NCBI RefSeq assembly: GCF_014648255.1
Contig: NZ_BMQT01000001.1
Location: 667,657-731,656, forward strand
Length of the DNA: 64,000 nucleotides
From: Nocardioides albus
GTDB lineage: Bacteria; Actinomycetota; Actinomycetes; Propionibacteriales; Nocardioidaceae
Direction of reading: 5' to 3'
In this document: piece after piece, positions 28,067 through 37,605 of the stretch
How positions within the stretch are numbered: position 1 is the first letter of the stretch
Layout of the letters: each line of letters begins with the position of its first letter
Translations under genes and position numbers: made by a program
Notes under the pieces: generated by a model
Seen by the model: only the letters and a program-made list of their open reading frames with translations
The model's database searches: none
Told to the model about the DNA's origin: nothing

Positions 28067-28783
28067 TCAGGCCTCGTCCTCACCCGCGACGTTCTTGATG
28101 CGGTTGGGGTCGACCTGGACACCGGGGCCCATGGTCGTCGAGACGGTGACCTTCTTCAGGTAGCGGCCCTTGGAGGAGGACGGCTTCAGACGAAGCACCT
28201 CCTCGAGAGCAGCGGCGTAGTTCTCAGCGAGCTGGGCCTCGGAGAAGGATGCCTTGCCGATGATGAAGTGGAGGTTGGCGTGGCGGTCGACCCGGAAGTC
28301 GATCTTGCCGCCCTTGATGTCGGACACGGCCTTGCCCGGGTCCGGCGTCACGGTGCCGGTCTTCGGGTTCGGCATGAGGCCACGGGGGCCGAGCACGCGG
28401 CCGAGGCGGCCGACCTTGCCCATCATGTCCGGGGTCGCGACGACGGCGTCGAAGTCGAGCCAGCCACCGGAGACCTTCTCGATGAGCTCGTCGCCACCGA
28501 CGACGTCGGCGCCGGCTTCGCGAGCGGACTCGGCCTTGTCCGGAGCAGCGGCGAAGACGATGACGCGCATCGTCTTACCGGTGCCGTGCGGCAGGCTGAC
28601 GGTGCCGCGCACCATCTGGTCGGCCTTACGGGGGTCGACACCGAGACGCATGACGACGTCAACGGTCTCGTCGAACTTCTTCTTGCTGGAGCCCTTGGCG
28701 ATCTTGATCGCGGCCAGCGGGGCGTAGAGCTCGTTCTTGTCGAACGTCTCTTCCGCCGCGCGGTAGGTCTTGCTGCGCTGCAT
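28067..28783 (-). CDS. rplA: 50S ribosomal protein L1
   Basis: 238 residues, usual length. L1 forms the mobile L1 stalk at the tRNA exit site and in many bacteria also represses its own operon. The conserved core [20 protein letters not shown] and the closing [15 protein letters not shown] are present. It lies 62 bases after rplK. In most actinobacteria rplJ follows within a few genes; here about 8 kb of unrelated genes intervene. Confidence 0.99.
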   Translation of the reverse strand: MQRSKTYRAAEETFDKNELYAPLAAIKIAKGSSKKKFDETVDVVMRLGVDPRKADQMVRGTVSLPHGTGKTMRVIVFAAAPDKAESAREAGADVVGGDELIEKVSGGWLDFDAVVATPDMMGKVGRLGRVLGPRGLMPNPKTGTVTPDPGKAVSDIKGGKIDFRVDRHANLHFIIGKASFSEAQLAENYAAALEEVLRLKPSSSKGRYLKKVTVSTTMGPGVQVDPNRIKNVAGEDEA

Positions 28784-28845
28784 GGTGATTCCTTAAGTGG
28801 TTAAGAGGAGATGTGGTTAGCGAGCCAGCGCGGCTCTCCCACGTT

Positions 28846-29274
28846 TCAGTCGGTGGTGACGCCCATGGAGCGGGCGGTGCCCTCGACGATCTTCATCGCG
28901 GCGTCGATGTCCTCCGCGTTGAGGTCGGGAAGCTTGGTGGTCGCGATCTCGCGCACCTGGTCCTTGGTCAGCTTGCCGACCTTGTCCTTGTGCGGGACGG
29001 ACGAGCCCTTCTTCAGGCCGGCGGCCTTCTTGATCAGCTCCGCGGCCGGCGGGGTCTTGGTGATGAAGGTGAAGCTGCGGTCCTCGTAGATGGTGATCTC
29101 GACGGGGATCACGTTGCCGCGCATGGCTTCGGTCTGGGCGTTGTACGCCTTGCAGAACTCCATGATGTTGACGCCGTGCGGACCGAGCGCGGTACCGACC
29201 GGCGGGGCCGGGGTCGCAGCACCGGCCTGCAGCTGCACCTTGACGAGCGCTGCGATCTTCTTCTTCGGAGGCAT
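28846..29274 (-). CDS. rplK: 50S ribosomal protein L11
   Basis: 142 residues from the ATG at 29274 ([20 protein letters not shown]). It is part of the GTPase-associated centre and the target of thiostrepton. The proline-rich N-terminal region [20 protein letters not shown] and the C-terminal rRNA-binding end [11 protein letters not shown] are intact. A GGAAGAGA box lies upstream. Its usual upstream partner nusG is 4.6 kb away here, so it probably has its own promoter. Confidence 0.99.
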   Translation of the reverse strand: MPPKKKIAALVKVQLQAGAATPAPPVGTALGPHGVNIMEFCKAYNAQTEAMRGNVIPVEITIYEDRSFTFITKTPPAAELIKKAAGLKKGSSVPHKDKVGKLTKDQVREIATTKLPDLNAEDIDAAMKIVEGTARSMGVTTD

Positions 29275-29486
29275 TCTTGAGATCTCTTCCTTCTCGTGGT
29301 CATGACGAAGCCGTTGGTACGTTCGGCCTCTGCCACCTGCTGTGTTGCTCGCGCAACTGGTCAATTGTCCGTGATCGAGGTCGGATCCACGAAATCAGCA
29401 CGTCGGTTCACTGATCGGACCCCTGTTCATGACGACCACGGCACGTCGCTGACATACTCCCCCCGGGATTTACAAAGGGAGTTCAA

Positions 29487-30689
29487 TTGTTCAATCGACG
29501 TCGCCTGTCCATGTTCGCCGCACTCGTCCCGCTGACCGCGCTGTCGGCCGCCTGGACCGCTGCCGCCACCGGGACCGGGTTCGATCCCGAAGAGCCCGTG
29601 AAGCTGCCCGGCGGGGAGACGATGGCGACCTCGATGATCGAACAGCCCGCGAGCGTGACCGAGCCGGCGCCGGCCCAGGGTGCTCGGAAAGGCGCCCGGA
29701 CCGGCACTGTCGCCGTCGCGATGGCGAACGGCAGCGGCATCCCGATGACCGCCCTGGCCGCCTACCAGCGCGCAGCCGCCGTCGTCACCACCGCCGACCG
29801 GGCCTGCGCCCTCGACTGGACGCTGCTCGCCGGGGTCGGGATGGTCGAGTCCGACCACGGACGCCTGAAGAGCAGCCGGCTCGACGACGCGGGCAAGGCC
29901 TTTCCCGCCATCTACGGACCTCTGCTGACAACCGCCTCAGGCGACCCTGCACCCGACACCGACGGCGGAGCGGTCGACGACCTCGCCAGCGGCGACCGGG
30001 CCGTCGGGCCGATGCAGTTCATCCCCTCCACGTGGCCCCTGGTGGCCGTCGACGGAGACGGCGACGGCGTCCGCGACCCGCAGGACATCGACGACGCCGC
30101 CCTCGCCGCTGCGGTCTACCTCTGCTCGGGCAAGGAGGACGTCTCGACCACCAAGGGGCAGCGGGCCGCGCTCGCGCGCTACAACCGCAGCGAGGCGTAC
30201 GTGGCCACGGTCCTGAAGATCGCCAAGGGCTACTCCGACAGCCCCTACGGCAGTGACGACATCGAGCTCGCCGCCGCTCCTGCCCACGCCGACCCGAGCC
30301 CCACCGCGCGCGGACCGAAGGCGAAGAAGAACGCGGACGGGAAGCCGGGGAAGAAGCGGCCGGTCGATGCCGGAGCGAAGCCGAAGCCGACACCGAGTGC
30401 AGAGCCGGGCAAGAAGCCGAGCTCGAGCCCCTCGACCACACCCACCCCCAGCCCCACGCCGACCGACGACGGGAGCCTGGCCTCGGTCTCCGAGCGCCGC
30501 GGGATCTGCGGCGCCGAGCTGGCCGCCCGCTTCCCCGACCTCGCGCCGGGATGGGACACCAACCGCGCCATCGACGCCTGCGGCATCCGGCTGCTCGGCA
30601 GAACCGTCACCGAGACCAGGGCCGACGCTCCCGGAGTCGTCACCGAGATCACCGGGTACGTCGAGTGGCTGATCGACACGCTGCCGTGA
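29487..30689 (+). CDS. Secreted lytic transglycosylase (SLT/MltB-like)
   Basis: 400 residues starting at the TTG at 29487, supported by AAAGGGAG six bases upstream. It has a signal peptide or anchor (MFAALVPLTALSAAWTAAAT), then a lysozyme-like domain at about residues 85–230. The catalytic Glu 121 is in GMVESDHG, and GPMQFIPSTWPLVAVDGDGD and ALARYNRSEAYV complete the family pattern. It cleaves peptidoglycan glycan strands. A Pro/Lys/Ser linker (about 265–325) leads to a small C-terminal domain with two cysteines (GICGAEL, IDACGI) that I do not recognise. Confidence 0.9.
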   Translation: MFNRRRLSMFAALVPLTALSAAWTAAATGTGFDPEEPVKLPGGETMATSMIEQPASVTEPAPAQGARKGARTGTVAVAMANGSGIPMTALAAYQRAAAVVTTADRACALDWTLLAGVGMVESDHGRLKSSRLDDAGKAFPAIYGPLLTTASGDPAPDTDGGAVDDLASGDRAVGPMQFIPSTWPLVAVDGDGDGVRDPQDIDDAALAAAVYLCSGKEDVSTTKGQRAALARYNRSEAYVATVLKIAKGYSDSPYGSDDIELAAAPAHADPSPTARGPKAKKNADGKPGKKRPVDAGAKPKPTPSAEPGKKPSSSPSTTPTPSPTPTDDGSLASVSERRGICGAELAARFPDLAPGWDTNRAIDACGIRLLGRTVTETRADAPGVVTEITGYVEWLIDTLP

Positions 30690-30780
30690 CCCGGCAGCGT
30701 CGCGAGCCCTGCGTACGCACTTTGCGCTCCGGATAGGCTCGCAGAAGGCCACAGTCGCCCAGGTCATTCTCGACACTGGC

Positions 30781-32523
30781 ATGGTGGCAGATCCGAGGCG
30801 GCGGCGCATGGCCACACCCGGCGCGGTTCGATCGGCCTCGGAGAACGAGGCGTGGTGGAAGTCAGCGGTGGTCTACCAGATCTACCCCCGAAGCTTCGCC
30901 GACTCCGACAACGACGGCATCGGCGACCTTCCGGGCATCGTGGACCGGCTGGACTACCTCCAGGAGCTGGGCATCGACGTGATCTGGCTGTCGCCCGTCT
31001 ATCGCTCGCCCCAGCAGGACAACGGCTACGACGTCAGCGACTACCAGGACGTCGACCCCCTCTTCGGCACGCTCGAGGACCTCGACCGGCTGCTCGCCGC
31101 GGTGCACCTACGAGGCATGAGACTGATCATGGACCTCGTCGTCAACCACACCTCGGACCAGCACCCCTGGTTCCTCGCTTCGCGCGCCTCACATGACGCA
31201 CCCACCTCGGACTGGTACATCTGGCGGGACGCCCGGCCGGGGACCGTTCCAGGCGAGCCGGGATCGGAGCCGAACAACTGGGGTGCGTCCTTCGGCGGCT
31301 CGGCCTGGGAGTGGGTGCCGGAGCGCGGCCAGTACTACCTGCACCTGTTCGACCCGTCCCAGCCGGATCTGAACTGGGACAACCCGGACACCCGCGAGGC
31401 GATCTTCACCATGATGAACTGGTGGCTCGACCGCGGGATCGACGGCTTCCGGATGGACGTCATCAACTTCATCTCGAAGGATCCCGCGATGCCCGACGGG
31501 CCGCTCAACCGCGACGGCTATGGCGACGGGATGCCGCACTTCAGCTACGGTCCCCAGATCCACGCCTACCTGGCCGAGATGAAGCGCCGGGTCTTCGATC
31601 CGCGACCGGACACCTACCTCACCGTTGGCGAGATGCCGGGCGTGACTCCGGAGCAGGCCCGGGAGTTCACCGACCGAGAGCACGGCCAGCTGGCCATGGT
31701 GTTCCAGTACGAGCACGTCTTCCTCGACGCCGAAGGCGACAAGTGGACCCAGCGCCGGATGAACATCAACGACCTGCGGGACACGCTCGCGAAGTGGCAG
31801 ACCGCCCTCGGCGACACCGGTTGGAACAGCCTCTACTGGAACAACCACGACCAGCCCAGGGTCGTCTCCCGCTACGGCAACGACACCACCTGCTGGCGCG
31901 AGTCGGCCACCGCCCTGGCGACGGTGCTTCACCTGCACCGGGGCACGCCGTACGTCTACCAGGGCGAGGAGATCGGGATGACCAACGCCCCGTTCGCCGC
32001 GCTGGACGAGTTCCGCGACATCGAGTCCCTCGACTACTACGCGAAAGCCGTCGGTACGCACCACGAGGACCCCTCCGTCGTGCTGGACACCCTGCGGCGC
32101 CGGAGCCGGGACAACTCGCGCACGCCAATGCAGTGGAGCGCCGAGCCCGGTGCCGGCTTCACCACCAGCAGTCCCTGGATCGGCGTCAATCCCAACCACA
32201 GCTGGTTGAACGTCGCCGCGCAGCGCGGGACGCCAGGCTCGATCTATGAGTACTACCGCGCGCTGATCGCCCTACGGCACCGGCTACCGGTCGTCGTGGA
32301 CGGGAACTTCGTCGCCGTCCACACGGGTCGTGACCAGATCTATGCGTTCCGGCGCCACCTGGGCGACACGACTCTCACCGTCCATGCGAATCTGTCCGAC
32401 CTCCCGGTCTCCTTCGACCGTGACGACCTGACGGTTCGTGACCTGGTGCTGACCAACTACGCCCTGAGCCGGAGCGGTCCCGGCCGGCTGGAGCCCTGGG
32501 AAGTTCGCGTCCACGTGCGGTGA
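30781..32523 (+). CDS. GH13 alpha-glucosidase
   Basis: 580 residues. Cytoplasmic alpha-amylase-superfamily enzyme of the oligo-1,6-glucosidase/alpha-glucosidase branch. Region I is MDLVVNHTSDQH. The catalytic nucleophile is Asp 226 in DGFRMDVINFISKD, the acid/base is Glu 284 in TVGEMPG, and the third acid is Asp 357 in WNNHDQPR. The opening WKSAVVYQIYPRSFADSDND is typical. It releases glucose from maltose, isomaltose or sucrose-like sugars; which one is uncertain. The ATG at 30781 is used, and an ATG at 30808 is an alternative with a GGCGG box. Confidence 0.93.
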   Translation: MVADPRRRRMATPGAVRSASENEAWWKSAVVYQIYPRSFADSDNDGIGDLPGIVDRLDYLQELGIDVIWLSPVYRSPQQDNGYDVSDYQDVDPLFGTLEDLDRLLAAVHLRGMRLIMDLVVNHTSDQHPWFLASRASHDAPTSDWYIWRDARPGTVPGEPGSEPNNWGASFGGSAWEWVPERGQYYLHLFDPSQPDLNWDNPDTREAIFTMMNWWLDRGIDGFRMDVINFISKDPAMPDGPLNRDGYGDGMPHFSYGPQIHAYLAEMKRRVFDPRPDTYLTVGEMPGVTPEQAREFTDREHGQLAMVFQYEHVFLDAEGDKWTQRRMNINDLRDTLAKWQTALGDTGWNSLYWNNHDQPRVVSRYGNDTTCWRESATALATVLHLHRGTPYVYQGEEIGMTNAPFAALDEFRDIESLDYYAKAVGTHHEDPSVVLDTLRRRSRDNSRTPMQWSAEPGAGFTTSSPWIGVNPNHSWLNVAAQRGTPGSIYEYYRALIALRHRLPVVVDGNFVAVHTGRDQIYAFRRHLGDTTLTVHANLSDLPVSFDRDDLTVRDLVLTNYALSRSGPGRLEPWEVRVHVR

Positions 32524-32633
32524 GGGCCCACCGGCTACGCTGGAACCAAGACTGCAGGACACCTGTCGCTCGCCGCGGCCATCGCGGAGGCACACGGCAG
32601 CGGTGTCGGCAGCAATCCGCAGACAGTTGGCAG

Positions 32634-33791
32634 ATGCCTTCGTACCGCGACCATCGTCCGAAGACAGTCGGAAACATCTACTTCGTCTGGAACCCGCACC
32701 AGCCGCTGCCGGCAGGCACCGGCGGCACCGAGAACTACACGATCGGGCACGTCCGCGAGCTCAACCGCCGCGGTATCAGGGCCCACATCGTCACCATCGG
32801 GGTCGGCATCGAGGACGGACGCGACCAGTTCGCGGACATCCCCTTCCTCTCGATGGCCTCCGTCGCAGACGTCGGCGACCTCGACGGGGTCGTCATCTTC
32901 GTCGCCGAGTTCCCTGTCGTCGTGACCCGGCGACCGGCGTACCAGATGCTGCACGTGCCGCCGCCGGGCAGCGATGTCGACCGAGTGCGGATCGCCGCCA
33001 CCATGCAGGACCGGTCACTGATCGCGACCAGCCGGTTCGCCGCCGGCCTGTGGGCCGAGTTCCTCGACGTCGACCTGGACACGATCAGCATCGTCTACCC
33101 CTACGCCGAGCTCTGCTTCAGCACCGAGGCCCGCCCGCCCGCCGACGACGCCGAGATCCGCATCCTCTACGCCGGTCGGCTGAGTCCGGAGAAGGGGATC
33201 TACACGTTGCTGGCGATGCTAGACCTGGATCCTGTCGGGCAGGACCGGGTCTTCACCTGCACGGTCACGACCGCAGGCGCCGACAAGCCGCAGGGCCGCA
33301 ACATCCAGCGGGTCATCGAAGCGCATCCCAGCGTGCGGGTCGTACCCCGTAGGACCACACCGCGGGCGATGGCGACGCTGATGGCCGATCACGACATCAT
33401 CGTGATGCCGTCCAACAGCCAGTACTGGCACGAGACCTTCGGCATCGTCTCGATCGAGGCTCAGCACTCCGGCTGCCGCGTCGTCGCCTCCGACGACGGC
33501 GGGCTCCCCGAGACCGACTGCGGCTCGATCACGCTCGTCGCGCCAGACGACCCGGCCGCGCTGGCGCGAGGCGTCCGCTCGGCCGCCGCCCTCGGCGCGG
33601 TCGACGAGCTCGTCCGGATCAACGCCGCGGCTCGGTTCACCGTCGACAACTCTGTCGACGGGCTCATCGACGTGCTGCTGATGCCTGCTCCGATCACACC
33701 TGCTGCCGTCGTGCGCGACTTGGAGGCTCTCGTACGGTTGCCCGCTGCCAGCGATCCGCAGGAGCTGTCGACGTTGCCGGCACCCGCCTGA
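32634..33791 (+). CDS. GT4-family glycosyltransferase
   Basis: 385 residues. It has two Rossmann-like domains. The N-terminal acceptor side contains GTGGTENYTIGHVRELNRRG. The C-terminal nucleotide-sugar side contains ILYAGRLSPEKGIYTLLAML and the E-x7-E motif HETFGIVSIEAQHSGCRVV. A retaining sugar transferase for a glycan, glycolipid or small molecule. The start is uncertain; the ATG at 32634 has GACAGT six bases upstream, a weak leaderless-type -10. It follows the alpha-glucosidase by 110 bases and ends in a terminator shared with nusG. Confidence 0.87.
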   Translation: MPSYRDHRPKTVGNIYFVWNPHQPLPAGTGGTENYTIGHVRELNRRGIRAHIVTIGVGIEDGRDQFADIPFLSMASVADVGDLDGVVIFVAEFPVVVTRRPAYQMLHVPPPGSDVDRVRIAATMQDRSLIATSRFAAGLWAEFLDVDLDTISIVYPYAELCFSTEARPPADDAEIRILYAGRLSPEKGIYTLLAMLDLDPVGQDRVFTCTVTTAGADKPQGRNIQRVIEAHPSVRVVPRRTTPRAMATLMADHDIIVMPSNSQYWHETFGIVSIEAQHSGCRVVASDDGGLPETDCGSITLVAPDDPAALARGVRSAAALGAVDELVRINAAARFTVDNSVDGLIDVLLMPAPITPAAVVRDLEALVRLPAASDPQELSTLPAPA

Positions 33792-33810
33792 CTGCACGCA
33801 TCAGCAAAGC

Positions 33811-33850
33811 ATCAGGCCCCTTGCTCGCGGATGCGGGCAAGGGGCCTGAT
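33811..33850. terminator. Bidirectional terminator between the glycosyltransferase and nusG
   Basis: A perfect 14-bp stem with arms atcaggccccttgc (33811–33824) and gcaaggggcctgat (33837–33850) and a 12-base loop. It lies between two convergent genes, 19 bases after one stop and 21 before the other. Confidence 0.75.
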
Positions 33851-33871
33851 TGCTACGGGAAAGTGGGTCGT

Positions 33872-34687
33872 TCAGACTTTCTCGATCTGGTTGAACGAAA
33901 GCTCGACCGGGGTCTCGCGGCCGAAGATCTCGACGAGCGCCTTGACGCGCTGCGACTCGGCGTTGAGCTCGGTGATGGTCGCGTGCAGCGTGGCGAAGGG
34001 ACCGTCGACGACGGTGACCGAGTCGCCCTCGGCGAAGTCGACGACCTCGACGGGCTTCTTGGCGGTGGTCGCGGAGCCGCCGGTGGAGGACGCGGCCTCA
34101 CCTGCGGCGGCAGCCTCGGCCTCGGCCTGAGCGACGACGGCGGGGGCGAGCATGTTCTCGACCTCGGTCATCGACAGCGGCACCGGCTGGTGGCTGTGGC
34201 CGACGAAGCCGGTGACCGACGGGGTGTGGCGTACGGCGGACCAGGACTCGTCGGTGAGGTCCATCCGGACCAGCACGTAACCCGGGAGAACGGTGCGCTT
34301 GACCATCTTGCGCTGGCCGTTCTTGATCTCCGGGACCTCTTCGGTGGGGACCACGATCTCGTGGATGTAGTCCTCCATGTTGAGGGAGACGATGCGGTTC
34401 TCCAGGTTGGACTTCACCCGGTTCTCCATGCCGGAGTAGGTGTGGATCACGAACCAGTCACCCGGCTTCGCCCACAGCTCACGGCGGAACGCCTCGAGCG
34501 GGTCGTCGTCAGCAGCCTCAGGGGCCTCGCCCTCGACGATCTCGTCGAAGGACGCCTCGCCCTCGACGGCTTCGCCGGACTCGTCCGACCCGTCAGCCTC
34601 GTCGAGCTCGGCCTCTGCAGGCACGTCGGAGGCGGCCTCGGCCGTCTCGAGGACCTCGGTCTCCTCGGTGTAGTCCTGCTCAGACAC
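33872..34687 (-). CDS. nusG: Transcription termination/antitermination factor NusG
   Basis: 271 residues from the GTG at 34687 ([12 protein letters not shown]), with GGAGCAGG just upstream. An acidic extension of about 75 residues, usual in actinobacteria, precedes the NGN domain ([20 protein letters not shown]). The KOW domain closes the protein ([20 protein letters not shown]). A low-complexity linker of about 30 residues ([17 protein letters not shown]...) lies between NGN and KOW and is longer than in most NusG proteins. NusG binds the polymerase clamp, modulates pausing and Rho termination, and links to the ribosome. Confidence 0.98.
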   Translation of the reverse strand: MSEQDYTEETEVLETAEAASDVPAEAELDEADGSDESGEAVEGEASFDEIVEGEAPEAADDDPLEAFRRELWAKPGDWFVIHTYSGMENRVKSNLENRIVSLNMEDYIHEIVVPTEEVPEIKNGQRKMVKRTVLPGYVLVRMDLTDESWSAVRHTPSVTGFVGHSHQPVPLSMTEVENMLAPAVVAQAEAEAAAAGEAASSTGGSATTAKKPVEVVDFAEGDSVTVVDGPFATLHATITELNAESQRVKALVEIFGRETPVELSFNQIEKV

Positions 34688-34749
34688 GTCCTGCTCCAAA
34701 CCGTTGATTGTGTGTATCGGGTGTGTTCCGCGGGCCGGGGCCCACGCGA

Positions 34750-34995
34750 TCACGCGTCGCGGCCGCCGAACACCCAGAACATCAACTTGCCGAACCCGAG
34801 GTCAAGGCCCGCGGTGATCGCCATCATGACCAGGACGAAGACCAGGACCACGATGAAGTACGTCGTGAGCTGCTGCTGCGTCGGCCAGACGACCTTGCGG
34901 AGCTCGGCCACGACCTGGCGGTAGAACGTCGGGAGACTGGTGCGCTTCTCCGTCTTCTTGTCGCTCGGAGTCGGGACTGCCTTGCTGTCCGTCAC
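34750..34995 (-). CDS. secE: Preprotein translocase subunit SecE
   Basis: 81 residues from the GTG at 34995 ([14 protein letters not shown]), which has AAGGTGG upstream and matches the typical actinobacterial N-terminus. Longer starts lack a ribosome site. A single membrane helix ([20 protein letters not shown]) follows the conserved amphipathic stretch [16 protein letters not shown]. It stabilises the SecY channel. It lies 62 bases upstream of nusG and directly downstream of tRNA-Trp. Confidence 0.97.
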   Translation of the reverse strand: MTDSKAVPTPSDKKTEKRTSLPTFYRQVVAELRKVVWPTQQQLTTYFIVVLVFVLVMMAITAGLDLGFGKLMFWVFGGRDA

Positions 34996-35041
34996 GCCGC
35001 CACCTTCTCTCGAAAACGTTTCCATCGCTGGTCCGGCTTTG

Positions 35042-35114
35042 CAGGGCACGAGGGACTTGAACCCCCAACCTTCGGTTTTGGAGACCGATGCTCTGCCAGT
35101 TGAGCTAGTGCCCT
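35042..35114 (-). tRNA. tRNA-Trp (CCA anticodon)
   Basis: A 73-base cloverleaf on the minus strand. The acceptor AGGGCAC pairs with GTGCCCT, the D-arm is GCTCAACTGGCAGAGC, the anticodon loop contains CTCCAAA with anticodon CCA, and the T-loop is GGTTCAAGTCC. The 3' CCA is not encoded. Its place upstream of secE is conserved in actinobacteria. Confidence 0.97.
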
Positions 35115-35229
35115 ATGGAGGTCTGCATCAGCGGCGCGGTTGAGGGCGCAACTGACCATGTGGGAAGACCACCAACGGTGAGTCTACGCACTGGGCGATG
35201 GGCCTTCCAAAACCGGGGTGCGCTGACCC

Positions 35230-35235
35230 TAGGAT
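35230..35235 (+). promoter_or_regulatory. -10 box of the aminotransferase gene (leaderless type)
   Basis: TAGGAT lies exactly seven bases before the ATG at 35243. Confidence 0.5.
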
Positions 35236-35242
35236 TGCTGGC

Positions 35243-36526
35243 ATGACCTCAGATCCCCGTCCCCTCGCCGAGCTCTCGCGCGAGGACCTCGAAGCGTTCG
35301 CAACGGAGCAGCGCGCCGCGTACGACAGCCTGGTGGCCAAGGGCCTGAAGCTGGACCTGACCCGGGGCAAGCCCTCGGCGGACCAGCTCGACCTCTCCGA
35401 CGGCCTGCTCCAGCTACCCAAGTCGACGACGGCCCCGGACGGCACGGACACACGCAACTACGGAGGACTCGCCGGCGGCATCGAGATCCGCGAGATCTAC
35501 GCCGAGCTGCTCGGCCTGGAGACCGGCCAGCTCATCGCCGGCGGCAACTCGAGCCTGACGATGATGCGCGACACGCTGATGTACCTGTGGCTTCACGGCG
35601 GCGTCGACAGCGAGCGCCCGTGGGGCCGCGAGGAGACGGTGAGGTTCGTCTGCCCGGTGCCAGGCTACGACCGCCACTTCACCCTCCTGGAGTGGTTCGG
35701 GATCGAGATGTTGACCGTGCCGATGGGTGCCGACGGGCCCGACGCCGAGGCCGTCGCCGCCCTGGTCAAGGACGACCCGACGATCAAGGGCATGTGGCTG
35801 GTCCCGACCTACGCCAACCCGACCGGTGACACCACCTCGCAGGAGATCGCCGAGCGGCTCACCTCGATGCCGACCGCCGCGCCCGACTTCAAGATCTTCT
35901 GGGACAACGCCTACGCGCTGCACCACCTGACCCCGGCCGAGACCAAGACCGCCGACATCGTGTCGCTGGCCAACGCCGCCGGCAACCCGCACCGTCCGCT
36001 GGTCTTCGCCTCGACCTCCAAGGTCACCTACGCAGGCGCTGGCGTCGGCTTCTTCGGCGGCTCGAAGGAGAACGTCGCCTGGTGGCTCGACCACCTCAGC
36101 CACGGCGCGATCGGTCCCGACAAGGTCAACCACCTGCGGCACGCGGAGTTCTTCGGCTCGGCAGCCGGTGTCCGCGACCACATGGCCAAGCACCGCGAGC
36201 TGCTCGCGCCGCGGTTCGCCGCCGTCGAGGACGCGCTCACCGACGAGCTCGGTGCGCTCGGCGTGGCGACCTGGACCAAGCCCGCCGGCGGCTACTTCGT
36301 CAGCCTCGACGTGCTCCCCGGCACCGCGACCCGGGTGATCGAGCTGGCCAAGGCCGCGGGCGTCGCCTTGACCCCGGCCGGTTCGGCCTTCCCCGGCAAG
36401 CACGACCCGGAGGACACCAACATCCGACTCGCGCCGTCCTTCCCGCCGTTGGAGCAGGTCAGCGGGGCCATGGAGGTCGTCACGGTGTGTGTGAAGCTGG
36501 CCGCCGCGGAGAAGCTGCTCGCGTGA
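35243..36526 (+). CDS. Aminotransferase class I/II-fold, PLP-dependent (aspartate aminotransferase type)
   Basis: 427 residues from the ATG at 35243, preceded by TAGGAT at the leaderless distance. The PLP-binding lysine is Lys 260 in ASTSKVTYAGAG, after the aspartate in FKIFWDNAYALHH. The PLP phosphate and substrate elements PVPGYDRHFTL and VPTYANPTGDT are clear. The closing RLAPSFPPLEQV provides the carboxylate-binding Arg. The sequence is of the long actinobacterial aspartate-aminotransferase type. It overlaps the next gene as GTGA. Confidence 0.9.
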   Translation: MTSDPRPLAELSREDLEAFATEQRAAYDSLVAKGLKLDLTRGKPSADQLDLSDGLLQLPKSTTAPDGTDTRNYGGLAGGIEIREIYAELLGLETGQLIAGGNSSLTMMRDTLMYLWLHGGVDSERPWGREETVRFVCPVPGYDRHFTLLEWFGIEMLTVPMGADGPDAEAVAALVKDDPTIKGMWLVPTYANPTGDTTSQEIAERLTSMPTAAPDFKIFWDNAYALHHLTPAETKTADIVSLANAAGNPHRPLVFASTSKVTYAGAGVGFFGGSKENVAWWLDHLSHGAIGPDKVNHLRHAEFFGSAAGVRDHMAKHRELLAPRFAAVEDALTDELGALGVATWTKPAGGYFVSLDVLPGTATRVIELAKAAGVALTPAGSAFPGKHDPEDTNIRLAPSFPPLEQVSGAMEVVTVCVKLAAAEKLLA

Positions 36527-37599
36527 CTGCTGACTCTGGCGAGGCCCGACCCCACCAAGACCGGCGCAGTCTGCGTACGCTGCCGAAGGCGCATCTGCAC
36601 CTCCACTTCACGGGTGCGATGCGCCATCAGACCCTCCTCGAGCTGGCCGCCCGCGACGGGATCCGGCTGCCCGAGCAGCTGGTGGCGGACTGGCCGCCGA
36701 CGCTGAGCGCGGCCGACGAGAAGGGCTGGTTCCGGTTCCAGCGGCTCTACGACGTGGCGCGCTCGGTGCTGCGTACGGAGGCCGACATCCGGCGGCTCGT
36801 CATGGAGGTAGCGGAGGACGACGTACGCGACGGCGGCAGATGGCTCGAGATCCAGGTCGACCCGTCGGGCTATGCCGCGAAGTTCGGCGGGATCACGGCG
36901 TTCACGGATCTCGTCCTCGATGCCGTCGCCGACGCCGAGCGGGCCACCGGGTTGGGGATCGCGGTGATCATCGCCTCCAACCGCACCCGGCACCCGATGG
37001 ACGCGCGCACACTGGCGCGGCTGGCGGGGCAGTACGTCGACCACGGCGTGGTCGGCTTCGGCCTCTCCAACGACGAGCGGCGCGGGCGCACCGAGGAGTT
37101 CGACCATGCCTTCCGAATCGCCGAGCGGGCCGGTCTGCGGCTGATGCCGCACGGCGGCGAGCTGCGCGGGCCGGAGCACATCCGCACCGTGCTGCGGTCG
37201 CTGCACGCGACCCGGCTGGGCCACGGCGTACGCGCTGCCGAGGACCCGGCGCTGCTCGACGAGATCGTGCGCGCGGGCGTCGCGTTGGAGGTCTGCCCGA
37301 CCTCCAACGTGTCGCTCGGGGTCTACTCCGACCTGACGTCGGTGCCGCTGCCGCAGCTGCTCGACGCGGGTGCGACCGTGGCGCTGGGCGCCGATGACCC
37401 GCTGCTGTTCGGGTCCCGGCTGGCGGCGCAGTACGCCACGATGCGAGCGGCCCACGAGCTCACCGACGAGACCCTCGCCGATCTGGCGCGGATGTCGGTC
37501 ACCGCCTCGACCGCGCCCGAGTCGACCAAGAAGGGCCTGCTCGCCGAGATCGATGGTTGGGTCAACACGCCCTCGCAACACACGGATTCGCCGAGTTAA
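36523..37599 (+). CDS. Adenosine deaminase-like metal hydrolase
   Basis: 358 residues from the GTG at 36523, which overlaps the aminotransferase stop. It belongs to the adenosine/adenine deaminase barrel family. The metal-binding HxH is His 26 and His 28 in AHLHLHFTG, the next His and Glu are in MPHGGELRGP, then RLGHGVRA, and the Asp pair is in LGADDPLLFG. The sequence varies from strict adenosine deaminases (HGGE for HAGE, GADDP for NTDDP), so the base or nucleoside it deaminates is uncertain. Translation is probably coupled to the aminotransferase. Confidence 0.88.
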   Translation: MTADSGEARPHQDRRSLRTLPKAHLHLHFTGAMRHQTLLELAARDGIRLPEQLVADWPPTLSAADEKGWFRFQRLYDVARSVLRTEADIRRLVMEVAEDDVRDGGRWLEIQVDPSGYAAKFGGITAFTDLVLDAVADAERATGLGIAVIIASNRTRHPMDARTLARLAGQYVDHGVVGFGLSNDERRGRTEEFDHAFRIAERAGLRLMPHGGELRGPEHIRTVLRSLHATRLGHGVRAAEDPALLDEIVRAGVALEVCPTSNVSLGVYSDLTSVPLPQLLDAGATVALGADDPLLFGSRLAAQYATMRAAHELTDETLADLARMSVTASTAPESTKKGLLAEIDGWVNTPSQHTDSPS

Positions 37600-37605
37600 G
37601 ACAGA

